64,000 bases of DNA, taken from contig NZ_CP010776.1 in the NCBI RefSeq assembly GCF_001577755.1, positions 1,488,001 to 1,552,000 of the forward strand, in the 5' to 3' direction. Of the stretch, positions 17,811 through 27,003 are shown piece after piece. Every line of letters begins with the position of its first letter. The first letter of the stretch is position 1. The DNA comes from Rufibacter sp. DG15C. GTDB lineage: Bacteria; Bacteroidota; Bacteroidia; Cytophagales; Hymenobacteraceae. Under the pieces are notes generated by a model. That model worked only from the letters and a program-made list of their open reading frames with translations, searched no databases and was not told the origin of the DNA. Position numbers and translations under genes: made by a program.

Positions 17811-20800
17811 ATGCAGGCTGCCGGTTCCTTACATACTGTATTACAGCAGCTTCAGGCCTTTAAACGTAAGTTCTATCTGAATTTACTGCTCAAAGGCGCC
17901 CTTCTCACCGCAGGCCTCCTGCTTTCCTTCTTCCTGCTCTTCACCCTGCTGGAGTACTTCTTTTACTTCCAGCCGGAGATACGAGCGTTCCTTCTGTTCT
18001 CATTCTTAGCCATTACTGTTTTTGCCGTGGGGCGCTGGCTCTGGACACCGCTTATGGCGTTAGCGAATTTAAAGAAGCTGTTATCAGATGAGCAGGCCGC
18101 GCAACAGGTCACCACGTACTTCCCCGAAATCCAGGACCGGCTTCTGAACTTGTTACAGCTACGGCAGCAGGCAGCAGAGAATGATCTGGTGGCCGCCAGC
18201 GTGGAGCAGCGCTCAGAAGAGTTGGCCGGGTATAAGTTTCCGGAGCGGGTGCGGCTCACGCAGAACAAGCCATACATGAAGTATGTGCTGTTGCCATCTG
18301 CCTTGGTCATCATCCTTGCCTTTATCTATCCTAGCTTCTTTGTACAAGGCAGTGAGCGCATCCTCAACTTTAAAACGCATTACACCCCTAAGGCTCCGTT
18401 TGAGTTTGAAATCCTGAACAAAAACCTACAGGCTTTTAGGGGAGAAGACTTTCAATTAAAAGTAAACATCAAGGGAGACAAAGTGCCAGAGCAAATTGCG
18501 CTGGTTCTGGAGGACCGAGAGATTCCTTTGCGCAAAGCTCCAGACAATACCTATGTCTATGATTTTAAAGCGGTAGAAGAAACTGTGGATTTCCAGCTGA
18601 CTGGGGCCGGATTCTACTCAGACCAGAAACACCTCACCGTGGTGCCCAGACCCACGCTGCGCCGCCTGAAAGCCGAATTGCGATTCCCGGGCTACTTGCG
18701 CAAGCCCCTAGAGGTTGTGGAAAACTCCGGAGACCTTACTGTGCCTGAAGGGACGCAGGTGACCTGGCGTTTAGCCGCTGAGCACGCCGATTCCTTGTGG
18801 TTAGACTTTAAAAATCCTAGCCAGCGATTGAAAGCTCTTGAAACCGATGATGAGTTTTTGGTACGTAAGACGTTTTTAGAAAGTCAGCCGTACAGCATGC
18901 ACTTGCGCAATCAGTACAGCACCAATAAGGAACAAATCAACTACCAAGTGACGGTCATCCCAGACAGAGCCCCAGAGATTACGCTGGAGCAATTCAGGGA
19001 CTCGGTGCTGTTCTCATATCTAGTAGTGGGCGGGAACATCTCAGACGACTACGGGTTCAGCAGACTGGCCTTACATTATAAAGTATCTCGGGCTGGAAAA
19101 GTTAGTGGCGGGTACCAAGCCATCTCTGTGCCGTTCAACCGAAACATTTCTACCCAGGCCTATTTCCATCAGTTCAACCTGAAGCCACTGCGATTACAGC
19201 CCGGCGACAAGGTGGAATATTTTGTGCAGGTAACGGACAACGACCAGATACCTTCGCCGAAGAGCGCCCGCACCTCTACCTTTTTGTTTACCTACCCAGA
19301 TCCCAATCAACTGCAGAAGTCCATTGACGCCACCTCGCAGAAGGTGCAGTCTCAGTTAAAGTCTTCTTTGTCCAAGGCAGAGGAGTTGAAGAAGTCTCTG
19401 GAGCAGAACGAGGAAAAGACCAAACTGAAACGGGAGCTGAGCTTCCAGGACAAGAAGGCCTTGCAGGAACTGGCAGAGAAGAAGAAAGCCTTGCAGGAAG
19501 ACCTATCCTCTTTACAGGAACTCAATGACCAACTCAACCAACAGCAAGAGCGTTTTTCGCCTGAAAACGAGAAGATAGCCGAAAAACGGGACCAGCTCAA
19601 AAAAATGATGGACGAGTTGCTTGATGAGGAAACTAAGAAACTCTACGATGAACTCGAGAAACTCTTGGAGCAACGCCAGCCCAACCCCGCCGCCATCCAA
19701 CCGTTGTTAGACAAGCTCAACCAGAAGGAAGAGAACTTGCAGAAAGAATTGGACCGCCTGCTGGAGTTATTCCAACAGTTGCAGGTAGAGCAGAAGTTGG
19801 ACCAAACCACGCAGCAGTTAGAGAAACTTGCCAAGGAGCAGGAAGAGCTTTCACAGAAGTCACTAGACAAAAACCAGTCAGAGAAAGCCCTACAAGAGGA
19901 GCAAAAGAAACTACAGAAAGAATTCAAGGATGCCCAAAAATCCTTAGACGATGCGAAGAAGCAGAATGAGAAACTAGACAATCCAGAATCCATTCCAGAC
20001 TCAGAGAAACTAGAAGAGCAGATAGAGCAGGAGCAGGAGAACGCGCAGGAGTCTTTGGAGAAAGGCCAGTACAAGAAGGCCAGCCAGTCCCAGAAGTCTG
20101 CCGCCCAGAAAATGCAGCAGATGGCCCAGCAGATGAAATCTGAGGAGATGTCCGGGGACATGGAACAGATGCAACAGAACCTGGACCACCTGCGCGACAT
20201 TTTGGAGAACCTGGTGACGCTTTCCTTCGACCAAGAGAACCTCATGAAGGCTTTTAGAAGCGTGCACCAAAGCGATCCCCGCTTCATCAACCTAGCGCAG
20301 CAACAACTCAAACTGTCAGACGATGCCAAGATCATTGAGGACAGCCTCCTTTCTTTGGCCAAGCGCGTGTTCCAGATCCAGTCGTTCGTGACCCGTGAAG
20401 TTGGGGAGATGGAAGACAACATGGACAAAAGCTCTGCCTCCATCAAGGACCGCAACCTCTCCAAGACAGGTACCCACCAGCAACTAGCCATGACCTCCAT
20501 GAACAACCTGGCCTTGATGCTAAGTGATGTACAGAAGCAGATGCAACAGGCCATGATGGCGGCCCAACAGAGCGGTCCAGGCAAGAAGAAAGGCAAGAGC
20601 GGCAAGAACCAACCTGGCGCCTTGGGTCAGATGCAGCAGCAACTCAACCAGCAGATACAGCAACTCCAGCAAAGTGGTCAGTCGGGCAAGGCCTTATCAG
20701 AATCTTTGGCCAAGTTGGCGGCTCAACAGGAACGATTGCGCAATGCCTTAAAAGACATCACACCAGCGTCCACCTCGCCGGGCGGCAAGGAGCAGGGTCA

Positions 20801-21122
20801 GAATCTGTCCAATTTGGGCAAGCTCATGGAACAAACGGAGGCTGATCTCGTTAATAAACGTCTTACGGAGCAGACAATAACGCGTCAGAAAGAAATTATG
20901 ACGCGTTTGTTGCAAGCAGAGAAGGCTGCCAATGAGCGGGATTTGGATGAGAAGCGGGAAGCAAACACGGCCAAAGACCTTCCGGCCCGTATTCCTGCGT
21001 CTTTACAGAAGTACAAACAGCGCCAACAACAGCAAACAGAAGCGCTCCGGGAGAGCTTACCAGCATTTACTCCTTATTATAAAAAACAGGTAGATGCTTA
21101 TTTTAAAAAATTAGGTTATTAG
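17811..21122 (+). CDS. DUF4175-type large membrane-anchored coiled-coil protein
   Basis: The 1103-residue protein starts with two or three transmembrane helices (about residues 20-75 and again at about 170-190). A beta-rich region follows at about 190-510 (KAPFEFEILNKNLQAFRGEDF). Then comes a very long Gln/Lys/Glu-rich coiled coil from about 515 to 1080. It matches the DUF4175 family found across Bacteroidetes, whose function is unknown. The longest frame starts at 17745, but those 22 codons run through a terminator and a palindrome copy, so the ATG at 17811 is preferred. It heads a run of same-strand genes to mnmG. The coiled coil suggests a scaffold in the periplasm. Confidence 0.85.
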   Translation: MQAAGSLHTVLQQLQAFKRKFYLNLLLKGALLTAGLLLSFFLLFTLLEYFFYFQPEIRAFLLFSFLAITVFAVGRWLWTPLMALANLKKLLSDEQAAQQVTTYFPEIQDRLLNLLQLRQQAAENDLVAASVEQRSEELAGYKFPERVRLTQNKPYMKYVLLPSALVIILAFIYPSFFVQGSERILNFKTHYTPKAPFEFEILNKNLQAFRGEDFQLKVNIKGDKVPEQIALVLEDREIPLRKAPDNTYVYDFKAVEETVDFQLTGAGFYSDQKHLTVVPRPTLRRLKAELRFPGYLRKPLEVVENSGDLTVPEGTQVTWRLAAEHADSLWLDFKNPSQRLKALETDDEFLVRKTFLESQPYSMHLRNQYSTNKEQINYQVTVIPDRAPEITLEQFRDSVLFSYLVVGGNISDDYGFSRLALHYKVSRAGKVSGGYQAISVPFNRNISTQAYFHQFNLKPLRLQPGDKVEYFVQVTDNDQIPSPKSARTSTFLFTYPDPNQLQKSIDATSQKVQSQLKSSLSKAEELKKSLEQNEEKTKLKRELSFQDKKALQELAEKKKALQEDLSSLQELNDQLNQQQERFSPENEKIAEKRDQLKKMMDELLDEETKKLYDELEKLLEQRQPNPAAIQPLLDKLNQKEENLQKELDRLLELFQQLQVEQKLDQTTQQLEKLAKEQEELSQKSLDKNQSEKALQEEQKKLQKEFKDAQKSLDDAKKQNEKLDNPESIPDSEKLEEQIEQEQENAQESLEKGQYKKASQSQKSAAQKMQQMAQQMKSEEMSGDMEQMQQNLDHLRDILENLVTLSFDQENLMKAFRSVHQSDPRFINLAQQQLKLSDDAKIIEDSLLSLAKRVFQIQSFVTREVGEMEDNMDKSSASIKDRNLSKTGTHQQLAMTSMNNLALMLSDVQKQMQQAMMAAQQSGPGKKKGKSGKNQPGALGQMQQQLNQQIQQLQQSGQSGKALSESLAKLAAQQERLRNALKDITPASTSPGGKEQGQNLSNLGKLMEQTEADLVNKRLTEQTITRQKEIMTRLLQAEKAANERDLDEKREANTAKDLPARIPASLQKYKQRQQQQTEALRESLPAFTPYYKKQVDAYFKKLGY

Positions 21123-21133
21123 TATTAGATTTG
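21102..21133 (+). promoter_or_regulatory. Candidate promoter of the anti-sigma-type ATPase gene
   Basis: TAGATTTG (21126-21133) matches the TAnnTTTG -7 box and TTTA (21102-21105) lies exactly 20 bp upstream. It overlaps the last codons of the DUF4175 gene and sits 28 bp before the next ATG. Confidence 0.4.
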
Positions 21134-21161
21134 CAGACATTTCAGATATTTTAAACATATT

Positions 21162-21569
21162 ATGAATCAAGTAAAAATTCAGATTCCTTCTATCATTGAG
21201 AACATTCGGATAGTGGAGAGCTTCATTGACAACTCCCGCGAAAAATTCCAGATAGAAGATGATATCTATGGCAATATCATGGTGGCTGTTACGGAATCTG
21301 TCAACAACGCTATCCGTCACGGCAATAAATTTGATAAAGACAAGAACGTTTACCTCTCTTTATTTGTAGAGCCTAAACAGCTTAAGTTTGAGATAGAGGA
21401 TGAGGGAAGCGGTTTTGACCCTAATGCTTTGTCTGACCCAACTGCCCCAGAGAACTTAGAAAATCCAGGAGGCCGCGGCATATTCTTGATGCGCAACCTC
21501 TGTGATGATGTGTCTTTCAGTAATGATGGACGCACCGTTTCTTTAACCTTCAACATTGAAAATGCCTGA
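21162..21569 (+). CDS. RsbW/SpoIIAB-like HATPase (anti-sigma factor kinase type)
   Basis: The 135-residue single-domain protein has the GHKL ATPase boxes of anti-sigma kinases: the N-box TESVNNAIRHGN (about 44-55), the G1 box DEGSGFDP (80-87) and GGRGIFLMRNLCD (103-115). Such proteins bind a sigma factor or phosphorylate an anti-anti-sigma partner. No sigma-B-type or STAS gene is adjacent, so the target is unknown. Its stop overlaps the ybeY start by 8 bp, so translation of the two is probably coupled. Confidence 0.9.
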   Translation: MNQVKIQIPSIIENIRIVESFIDNSREKFQIEDDIYGNIMVAVTESVNNAIRHGNKFDKDKNVYLSLFVEPKQLKFEIEDEGSGFDPNALSDPTAPENLENPGGRGIFLMRNLCDDVSFSNDGRTVSLTFNIENA

Positions 21570-21993
21570 ATCACCCATTGAGTTTTTTAACGAGGACATA
21601 GAGTTTGAAGTAAAAGACGAACAAAAGATCAAAGAATGGTTACAGAAAATTATCTCTAACTATTCCTATGAATTAGAATCTTTGAACTACATTTTTTGTT
21701 CTGATGAATATCTTCATCAGATGAATGTAGAATACCTAGACCACGATACTCTCACTGACGTCATCACCTTTGATAATTCCGATATAGAAGGAGTTATTGA
21801 AGGTGATGTTTTCATTAGTATAGATCGGGTTGTGGACAATGCCCACTCTTTCAACATTACCCGAGAAAGAGAACTCCAAAGAGTTATGGTTCATGGACTT
21901 CTTCATCTGCTTGGATTTGATGATAAAAGCCCAGAATTGAAGGAATTAATGAAGTCCAAAGAAGATGAGTGTTTGAGCTTATTAAGTTTATAG
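21562..21993 (+). CDS. ybeY: Endoribonuclease YbeY (rRNA maturation)
   Basis: The 143-residue metalloprotein acts in 16S rRNA 3'-end maturation and ribosome quality control. The zinc motif reads HGLLHLLGFDD: His111 and His115 are present, but the third ligand position (residue 121) is Asp instead of the usual His. From memory the same change is common in Bacteroidetes, so it is probably not a loss of function. The longest frame starts at TTG 21556; the ATG at 21562 is two codons later and is preferred. It overlaps the upstream ATPase gene by 8 bp. Confidence 0.93.
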   Translation: MPESPIEFFNEDIEFEVKDEQKIKEWLQKIISNYSYELESLNYIFCSDEYLHQMNVEYLDHDTLTDVITFDNSDIEGVIEGDVFISIDRVVDNAHSFNITRERELQRVMVHGLLHLLGFDDKSPELKELMKSKEDECLSLLSL

Positions 21994-22030
21994 ACACACC
22001 TTTTAATAGTTTTACCTCAGTTATCAACAA

Positions 22031-22046
22031 TGTTTCACGTGAAACA
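22031..22046. promoter_or_regulatory. parS site (ParB/Spo0J binding site)
   Basis: The 16-bp sequence tgtttcacgtgaaaca is a perfect palindrome and an exact match to the conserved bacterial parS consensus. It lies 18 bp before the mnmG start codon. A DnaA-box-like TTATCAACA (22021-22029) is next to it. ParB binds parS to nucleate the chromosome-partition complex, usually near oriC. Confidence 0.93.
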
Positions 22047-22063
22047 TCACAGTAATCCACACT

Positions 22064-23926
22064 ATGTTCACACAGTATGATGTTATAGTAGTAGGGGCAG
22101 GGCATGCAGGTTGTGAAGCTGCGCACGCAGCCGCAACCATGGGATCGAAAGTACTACTCGTAACCATGAACATGAACACTATTGCCCAGATGTCCTGCAA
22201 CCCAGCCATGGGTGGCGTAGCAAAAGGACAAATTGTGCGAGAAGTAGATGCCCTAGGCGGCATGAGCGGAATAGTCACGGATAAAACCATGATCCAGTTC
22301 AGAATGCTCAACATGTCCAAAGGCCCTGCCATGTGGAGTCCGCGCGCGCAAAGCGACAGAATGCGTTTTGCCGAAGAATGGAGAATGACATTGGAGCAAA
22401 CGCCCAACCTAGACTTTTGGCAAGAAATGGTGTCAGAGCTATTGGTAGAAGATGGCAAAGTAATTGGGGTCAAAACCAGCTTAGGAATAGAAATAAAAGG
22501 GAAGGCCGTGGTTTTGACAAACGGTACTTTCCTAAACGGCATCATCCACATTGGCGAAAAACAATTGGGTGGAGGACGCGCTGCAGAGAAATCTGCCAAA
22601 GGTATAACCGAGCAACTTGTGCAATTGGGCTTTGAGGCAGGCCGCATGAAAACCGGAACTCCTCCACGCGTGGACGGACGTAGCTTGAACTATGATTTGA
22701 TGGAAGAGCAGAAAGGGGATGAGAATCCTTCTAAGTTCTCCTACACTGACACCCCTGCCTTACCAGCGCAACGCAGCTGCTATATTACCTATACCAATAC
22801 CAAGGTTCATGAGATTCTAAAAACTGGGTTTGAGCAGTCGCCTATGTTCAAAGGAAGAATTCAGGGACTAGGGCCGCGCTATTGTCCTTCTATAGAGGAC
22901 AAGATCAACCGCTTCGCGGAGCGCGACCGTCACCAGATCTTTGTAGAGCCAGAAGGTTGGAACACCGTGGAAGTGTATGTAAACGGTTTCTCCAGCTCTT
23001 TACCAGAAGATGTGCAGCTCAAAGCCTTGCGTGAAATACAAGGTTTTGAGAACGCCAAGATGTTCAGACCCGGGTACGCCATTGAATATGACTTCTTCCC
23101 GCCAACCCAGCTGAACCTGACATTAGAAACTAAGCGCGTGGAAAACCTCTACTTCGCGGGCCAGATCAACGGCACCACGGGTTATGAGGAAGCGGCTTGC
23201 CAAGGCCTTATGGCGGGAATCAATGCCCACAACAAGGTGCATAACTTAGAGCCGTTCGTTCTGAAAAGATCAGAGGCCTACATAGGTGTTCTGATTGACG
23301 ACTTAGTAAACAAAGGCACCGAGGAGCCTTACCGTATGTTCACGTCCCGTGCGGAGCACCGGATTTTATTGCGCCAAGACAACGCAGACATCAGGCTCAC
23401 TGAGAAAGGCCATACATTAGGCCTGGCTTCTGATGACCGTTTGGAAAGAGTGCAGCGCAAGATCCAGGAGACCAAAGAAGTGTTGGCGTATTTACAACAG
23501 AAGGGGATAGAGCCGGAAGAAGTGAATGCCACGCTACTGGAGATGGAATCTGCACCTATCAGCGAAAGAGCCAAGGCAGCTAATTTGCTCAAGCGCCCCA
23601 ACATTGAGCTGGAGCATTTACTGAAGTCCTCTGAGAGCCTGAACCTGTTTTTGAGCAAATACCTGTCAGACAGTTTGGAGCAGGCAGTGATTTCCATCAA
23701 ATATGCCAGCTATATTGAGAAGGAAAACCAACTCGCCACCAAAATGGAGGAATTGGAAAACTACCTTATCAAAGACAGGCTAGATTACAAAGCTATTCCG
23801 GCGCTCTCCAATGAGGCCCGTGAGAAGCTATTCAAAATTCAACCCGAAACGTTAGGCCAAGCCTCCAGAATAAGCGGTGTCTCTCCGGCAGACATTTCTA
23901 TCTTAATGGTTTACTTAGGAAAATAA
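22064..23926 (+). CDS. mnmG: tRNA uridine-5-carboxymethylaminomethyl modification enzyme MnmG
   Basis: The 620-residue FAD enzyme works with MnmE to make the 5-carboxymethylaminomethyl group at wobble uridine 34 of certain tRNAs. Visible features are the N-terminal dinucleotide-binding [16 protein letters not shown], the family signature [32 protein letters not shown] in the middle, and [22 protein letters not shown]. The length and C-terminal helical region are normal. In many bacteria mnmG lies close to the replication origin, and the parS site just upstream fits such a position. The methyltransferase gene follows with no gap. Confidence 0.97.
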   Translation: MFTQYDVIVVGAGHAGCEAAHAAATMGSKVLLVTMNMNTIAQMSCNPAMGGVAKGQIVREVDALGGMSGIVTDKTMIQFRMLNMSKGPAMWSPRAQSDRMRFAEEWRMTLEQTPNLDFWQEMVSELLVEDGKVIGVKTSLGIEIKGKAVVLTNGTFLNGIIHIGEKQLGGGRAAEKSAKGITEQLVQLGFEAGRMKTGTPPRVDGRSLNYDLMEEQKGDENPSKFSYTDTPALPAQRSCYITYTNTKVHEILKTGFEQSPMFKGRIQGLGPRYCPSIEDKINRFAERDRHQIFVEPEGWNTVEVYVNGFSSSLPEDVQLKALREIQGFENAKMFRPGYAIEYDFFPPTQLNLTLETKRVENLYFAGQINGTTGYEEAACQGLMAGINAHNKVHNLEPFVLKRSEAYIGVLIDDLVNKGTEEPYRMFTSRAEHRILLRQDNADIRLTEKGHTLGLASDDRLERVQRKIQETKEVLAYLQQKGIEPEEVNATLLEMESAPISERAKAANLLKRPNIELEHLLKSSESLNLFLSKYLSDSLEQAVISIKYASYIEKENQLATKMEELENYLIKDRLDYKAIPALSNEAREKLFKIQPETLGQASRISGVSPADISILMVYLGK

Positions 23927-24814
23927 ATGAGCTACGAACGGCTAGACCAGTGCCCTGTTTGCCAGAAAACTGATCTGAAAAATTTCTTGGTGGTCCAGGA
24001 TAAGAGTGTCTCGCAGGAGAGCTTTGTGATTGTGCAATGCACCAGCTGCGGCCTCAAGTTTACCAACCCCAGACCAGAGGAAGAACACATAGGTCCGTAT
24101 TATTCGTCAGAGGCGTACATCTCGCACAGTGACACGGACAAAGGGATTTTGAATAAGACCTACCGGTTTGTGCGGTCCATGGCTGTCAAGAAAAAAGTGG
24201 ACCTAGTCAACAGTCTGGCCAAGAAAGGTAAGATTCTGGATTACGGTTGTGGGGTAGGGTACTTTCTACAAGCCTGTAAAAAGGATGGTTGGCAGGTAGA
24301 AGGCTTTGAGCCCAACCAACTGGCCAGAGAGCAAACCGAGCAGAAACTAGGGCAGAAAGTGCACCATGAGAATCTGAGTCAGTTTGCAGACGATACGTTT
24401 GACGTTATTACGCTCTGGCATGTGTTAGAACATGTACACAAACTGAACGAGACGGTAAAAGAGCTGGTAAGAACCACTAAGAAAAGAGGGCATGTAGTGA
24501 TTGCCGTCCCCAACGCTGATTCCTACGATGCCAAAAAGTACGGCGCCGACTGGGCCGCCTATGATGTGCCGCGTCATCTGTACCACTTCAACAAGGCCAG
24601 CATGCAGAAGCTCCTCAAAAAGCACAAGCTTGAATTAAAAGAAGTACTACCCATGCGTTGGGATTCTTACTACGTGAGTCTGTTGAGTGAAAAGTATAAG
24701 CACGGCGAGATGAAGATGCTCAGTCCTTTTTGGACCGGCTTCCGATCTAACCTGCACGGCTACCGCAATGACAACTCCTATTCCAGCCAGATTTTCATAG
24801 CCCAGAAAAAGTAA
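23927..24814 (+). CDS. Class I SAM-dependent methyltransferase with zinc-ribbon N-terminus
   Basis: The 295-residue protein starts with a four-cysteine zinc-ribbon-like segment (Cys9, Cys12, Cys38, Cys41). It continues into a Methyltransf_23-type Rossmann domain: motif I LDYGCGVGYF (104-113), then a post-motif acid in VEGFEPN and LWHVLEHVH. The substrate is unknown; relatives are often tied to sugar or small-molecule methylation. The ATG directly follows the mnmG stop, so the two are co-transcribed. No signal peptide is present, so it is cytoplasmic. Confidence 0.9.
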   Translation: MSYERLDQCPVCQKTDLKNFLVVQDKSVSQESFVIVQCTSCGLKFTNPRPEEEHIGPYYSSEAYISHSDTDKGILNKTYRFVRSMAVKKKVDLVNSLAKKGKILDYGCGVGYFLQACKKDGWQVEGFEPNQLAREQTEQKLGQKVHHENLSQFADDTFDVITLWHVLEHVHKLNETVKELVRTTKKRGHVVIAVPNADSYDAKKYGADWAAYDVPRHLYHFNKASMQKLLKKHKLELKEVLPMRWDSYYVSLLSEKYKHGEMKMLSPFWTGFRSNLHGYRNDNSYSSQIFIAQKK

Positions 24815-24836
24815 TTACAGAAAACCCGTATAGTAG

Positions 24837-24866
24837 AATGACCTTATAGAATACTATAAGGTCATT
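24837..24866 (+). terminator. Terminator after the mnmG-methyltransferase operon
   Basis: A 13-bp perfect stem (aatgaccttatag / ctataaggtcatt) with loop aata ends in a short T-run. Confidence 0.8.
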
Positions 24867-24884
24867 TCCGTTTTAAAACAGAAC

Positions 24885-26468
24885 ATGAAAAAAACATTTC
24901 TACCCATACTTTCCCTAACAGTTGCCTTGCTACAAGGATGTGCCAGCATCAGTTCCCCCGAGGGAGGGGACAAAGACATAGTGGCGCCAAAGCTGGTCTC
25001 TAGCTATCCAAAGAACGGCCAGACCAACGTTAGCCCAGAAAAAATCATGCTGACGTTTGATGAGGCCATCCAGGCCCCAGAAATCACGCAACAGTTGATT
25101 ATTGCACCTTTCACGGAGAATACCTACAAAACTAAGATAAAGGACGGCACCATAGAATTGGAGTTTACGGAGCCGTGGCAAGCCAACACCACCTACAGTT
25201 TAAACTTTAGGCAGGCCATTGGCGACATCACCGAGAAGAACCCTGCCAGGCAGGTAGTCATCACCTTTAGTACGGGCGCTACGCTGGACTCTGGGAGTGT
25301 AGCCGGGCAAGTGACACAGCTGTTCAGTCCAACCTTGAACAAGGAAGTCAACGTGCTCCTCTACAAAGCCGAAGACACAGCACAGGTGCAGAAGGGCAGA
25401 CCCTTGTATGTGACCACGTCAGACTCTTCGGGGAATTACAAATTCCAGAACATCAAAGAAGGAAGCTACCACATCTACGCGCTCACAGAAACCAACAACA
25501 ACCTGCGCTATGACAGTGAAAAGGAACAGATAGCCTACTTAGCGCAGCCCATCCAGATTTCCAATAAACCCGCCACTGCCAACCTGCAACTGCACCTGCA
25601 GGATAATACCAGTCCCATTCTGGCTTCCAGAAAAAGCTTCGCCAACCAATATGAAGTAGAATATAATGAAGGCTTGGCCAGTGCGCTGGTACAGGACGCC
25701 GGCGAAGAAATCAAATGGCAGCTCACCAACAATGGCAAAACGCTTCAATTGTTCCCCGTGGCAGCCCAAGAGAAAACCTGGCGCGTGCAGGTGCAGGACA
25801 GCGCCGGCAATACTAAGACAGACACGGTGGCCGTAAGGCTGGCCGGGGCCAAGGCCACAAGAAAGAACAACACCTTCACGCTGGTGAACGGTGAGACCAT
25901 TAAACCCGGCGAAGAGTTAAAGCTGAAATTTGACGTGCCCATCAAGGTAAACCAACCAGCAGGCGCAGTGAATTTACTCTTAGACTCACTCAACACCGCA
26001 GCGACAGCCACTGCCAAAGACTTCACTCTTTCAGAAAACCAAACACTACTTACCGTAAAGCTTCCCATAAAAGCCGCTAAGAGCGTACAAGTGAGCATTG
26101 ACACTACTAAGGTGCTTCCTTTTACAGGAGATCCATTTACCAAAGGCACCAAGCGAGTAGGCATCAGTGACAAGGCCACCACCGGCAGTTTAAAAATCAC
26201 CTTGAAAACCGCTGAGAAAAATTACCTGGTGCTGCTAATGAAGGAAGGCAAGATCATCTTCACTGAGAAGAACATCAAGTCCAAAACTTGGCAGGACCTG
26301 GAACCGGGCAAATACCAGATCAGGATTCTGGTAGACAAAAACGGCAACGGACGCTGGGACAACGGTTTGTTGAAGGACAGACGCCTGCCTGAGCCCGTAA
26401 TATTGGTGCCCGACACCCAAGAGGTGCGCGCCAACTGGGAAGTAGAAATGACTGCTATTGAATTTTAG
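24885..26468 (+). CDS. Lipoprotein with Big_5 Ig-like domain
   Basis: The 527-residue lipoprotein (lipobox LQGC, Cys19) is followed by a Big_5-type Ig-like domain (APKLVSSYPKNGQTNVSPEKIMLTFDEAIQ). A carboxypeptidase-regulatory-like segment (SGNYKFQNIKEGSYHIYALTE) lies near residue 190. A C-terminal region resembles DUF2141 in its DKNGNGRWDNGLL phrase. Such proteins are common, conserved, and of unknown function in Bacteroidetes. The anchor suggests a place on the outer membrane. Transcription is probably separate from mnmG because of the strong terminator upstream. Confidence 0.88.
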   Translation: MKKTFLPILSLTVALLQGCASISSPEGGDKDIVAPKLVSSYPKNGQTNVSPEKIMLTFDEAIQAPEITQQLIIAPFTENTYKTKIKDGTIELEFTEPWQANTTYSLNFRQAIGDITEKNPARQVVITFSTGATLDSGSVAGQVTQLFSPTLNKEVNVLLYKAEDTAQVQKGRPLYVTTSDSSGNYKFQNIKEGSYHIYALTETNNNLRYDSEKEQIAYLAQPIQISNKPATANLQLHLQDNTSPILASRKSFANQYEVEYNEGLASALVQDAGEEIKWQLTNNGKTLQLFPVAAQEKTWRVQVQDSAGNTKTDTVAVRLAGAKATRKNNTFTLVNGETIKPGEELKLKFDVPIKVNQPAGAVNLLLDSLNTAATATAKDFTLSENQTLLTVKLPIKAAKSVQVSIDTTKVLPFTGDPFTKGTKRVGISDKATTGSLKITLKTAEKNYLVLLMKEGKIIFTEKNIKSKTWQDLEPGKYQIRILVDKNGNGRWDNGLLKDRRLPEPVILVPDTQEVRANWEVEMTAIEF

Positions 26469-26941
26469 CCTCGTGGTGGGTAACCTGTGGGAAACTAGTG
26501 GAATAAATCGGGCATAAGTCTGATAACTAAACATCACCACAGGATAAAGAGGGTAGTTAACCACCAAAGTGTGAATGAGCGTTTACAAAATCAAGAATTC
26601 TTAAGAGTTATGCACGTATGTATAACCTAAAGGGCTTTTGAACAGGTCAAATTGTGAATTGGTGGAAAAGGCAGATAAGTACTTGAACAAGAATAAAATC
26701 AAATTCACAACGTAAAGGAAAAGTGTGCATGAAAAGCCTGTTTTGTACACAAGCTGAGAACCGCACTGGGGATACCCAAACTTATCCACTTGCTAACAGA
26801 GCTAATGATGAAAGAGATTCTTTTTAAGAAAAATTGTTTTATCATAAATACAGTGTGAACACTGTTGAGAACTGGAAAAGAAAAAAAATTGGAAGGCCTC
26901 CGCAAAAAACAAGAATTCAAAAACAGAGCGTGCAGAGTTTC
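26469..26941. other. AT-rich non-coding gap with DnaA-box-like words
   Basis: No convincing frame is seen in either direction in this 0.5-kb AT-rich stretch. It holds TTATCCACT (26779-26787, one mismatch to the DnaA box), TTATGCACG near 26608, TTGTACACA near 26745, and other two-mismatch words. Small palindromes are present, such as cagtgtgaacactg (26851-26864) and aagaattctt. It may be an unrecognised RNA, a regulatory region or an origin-like site. Confidence 0.35.
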
Positions 26942-26980
26942 TGTTTTTGCGTAGTTTTATAAAAAGTAAGCCAAAAACGG
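26942..26980. repeat. Intergenic palindrome, copy 7 (degenerate)
   Basis: tgtttttgcg... and ...gccaaaaacgg keep the outer T/A arms but the centre has decayed. It lies 23 bp before the start at 27004. Confidence 0.7.
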
Positions 26981-27003
26981 CATCATCAATCAAGAGCAAT
27001 ACT

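Noticed and set aside
19643-20605. Long minus-strand open frame (320 codons) rich in Ser and Cys
   Set aside because: It is the reverse-strand shadow of the Gln/Lys/Glu coiled coil of the DUF4175 gene; no plausible protein features.
24867-24884. ccgttttaaaacag before the Big_5 lipoprotein as a palindrome copy
   Set aside because: Too short and without the GGCC core; it cannot be told from chance.
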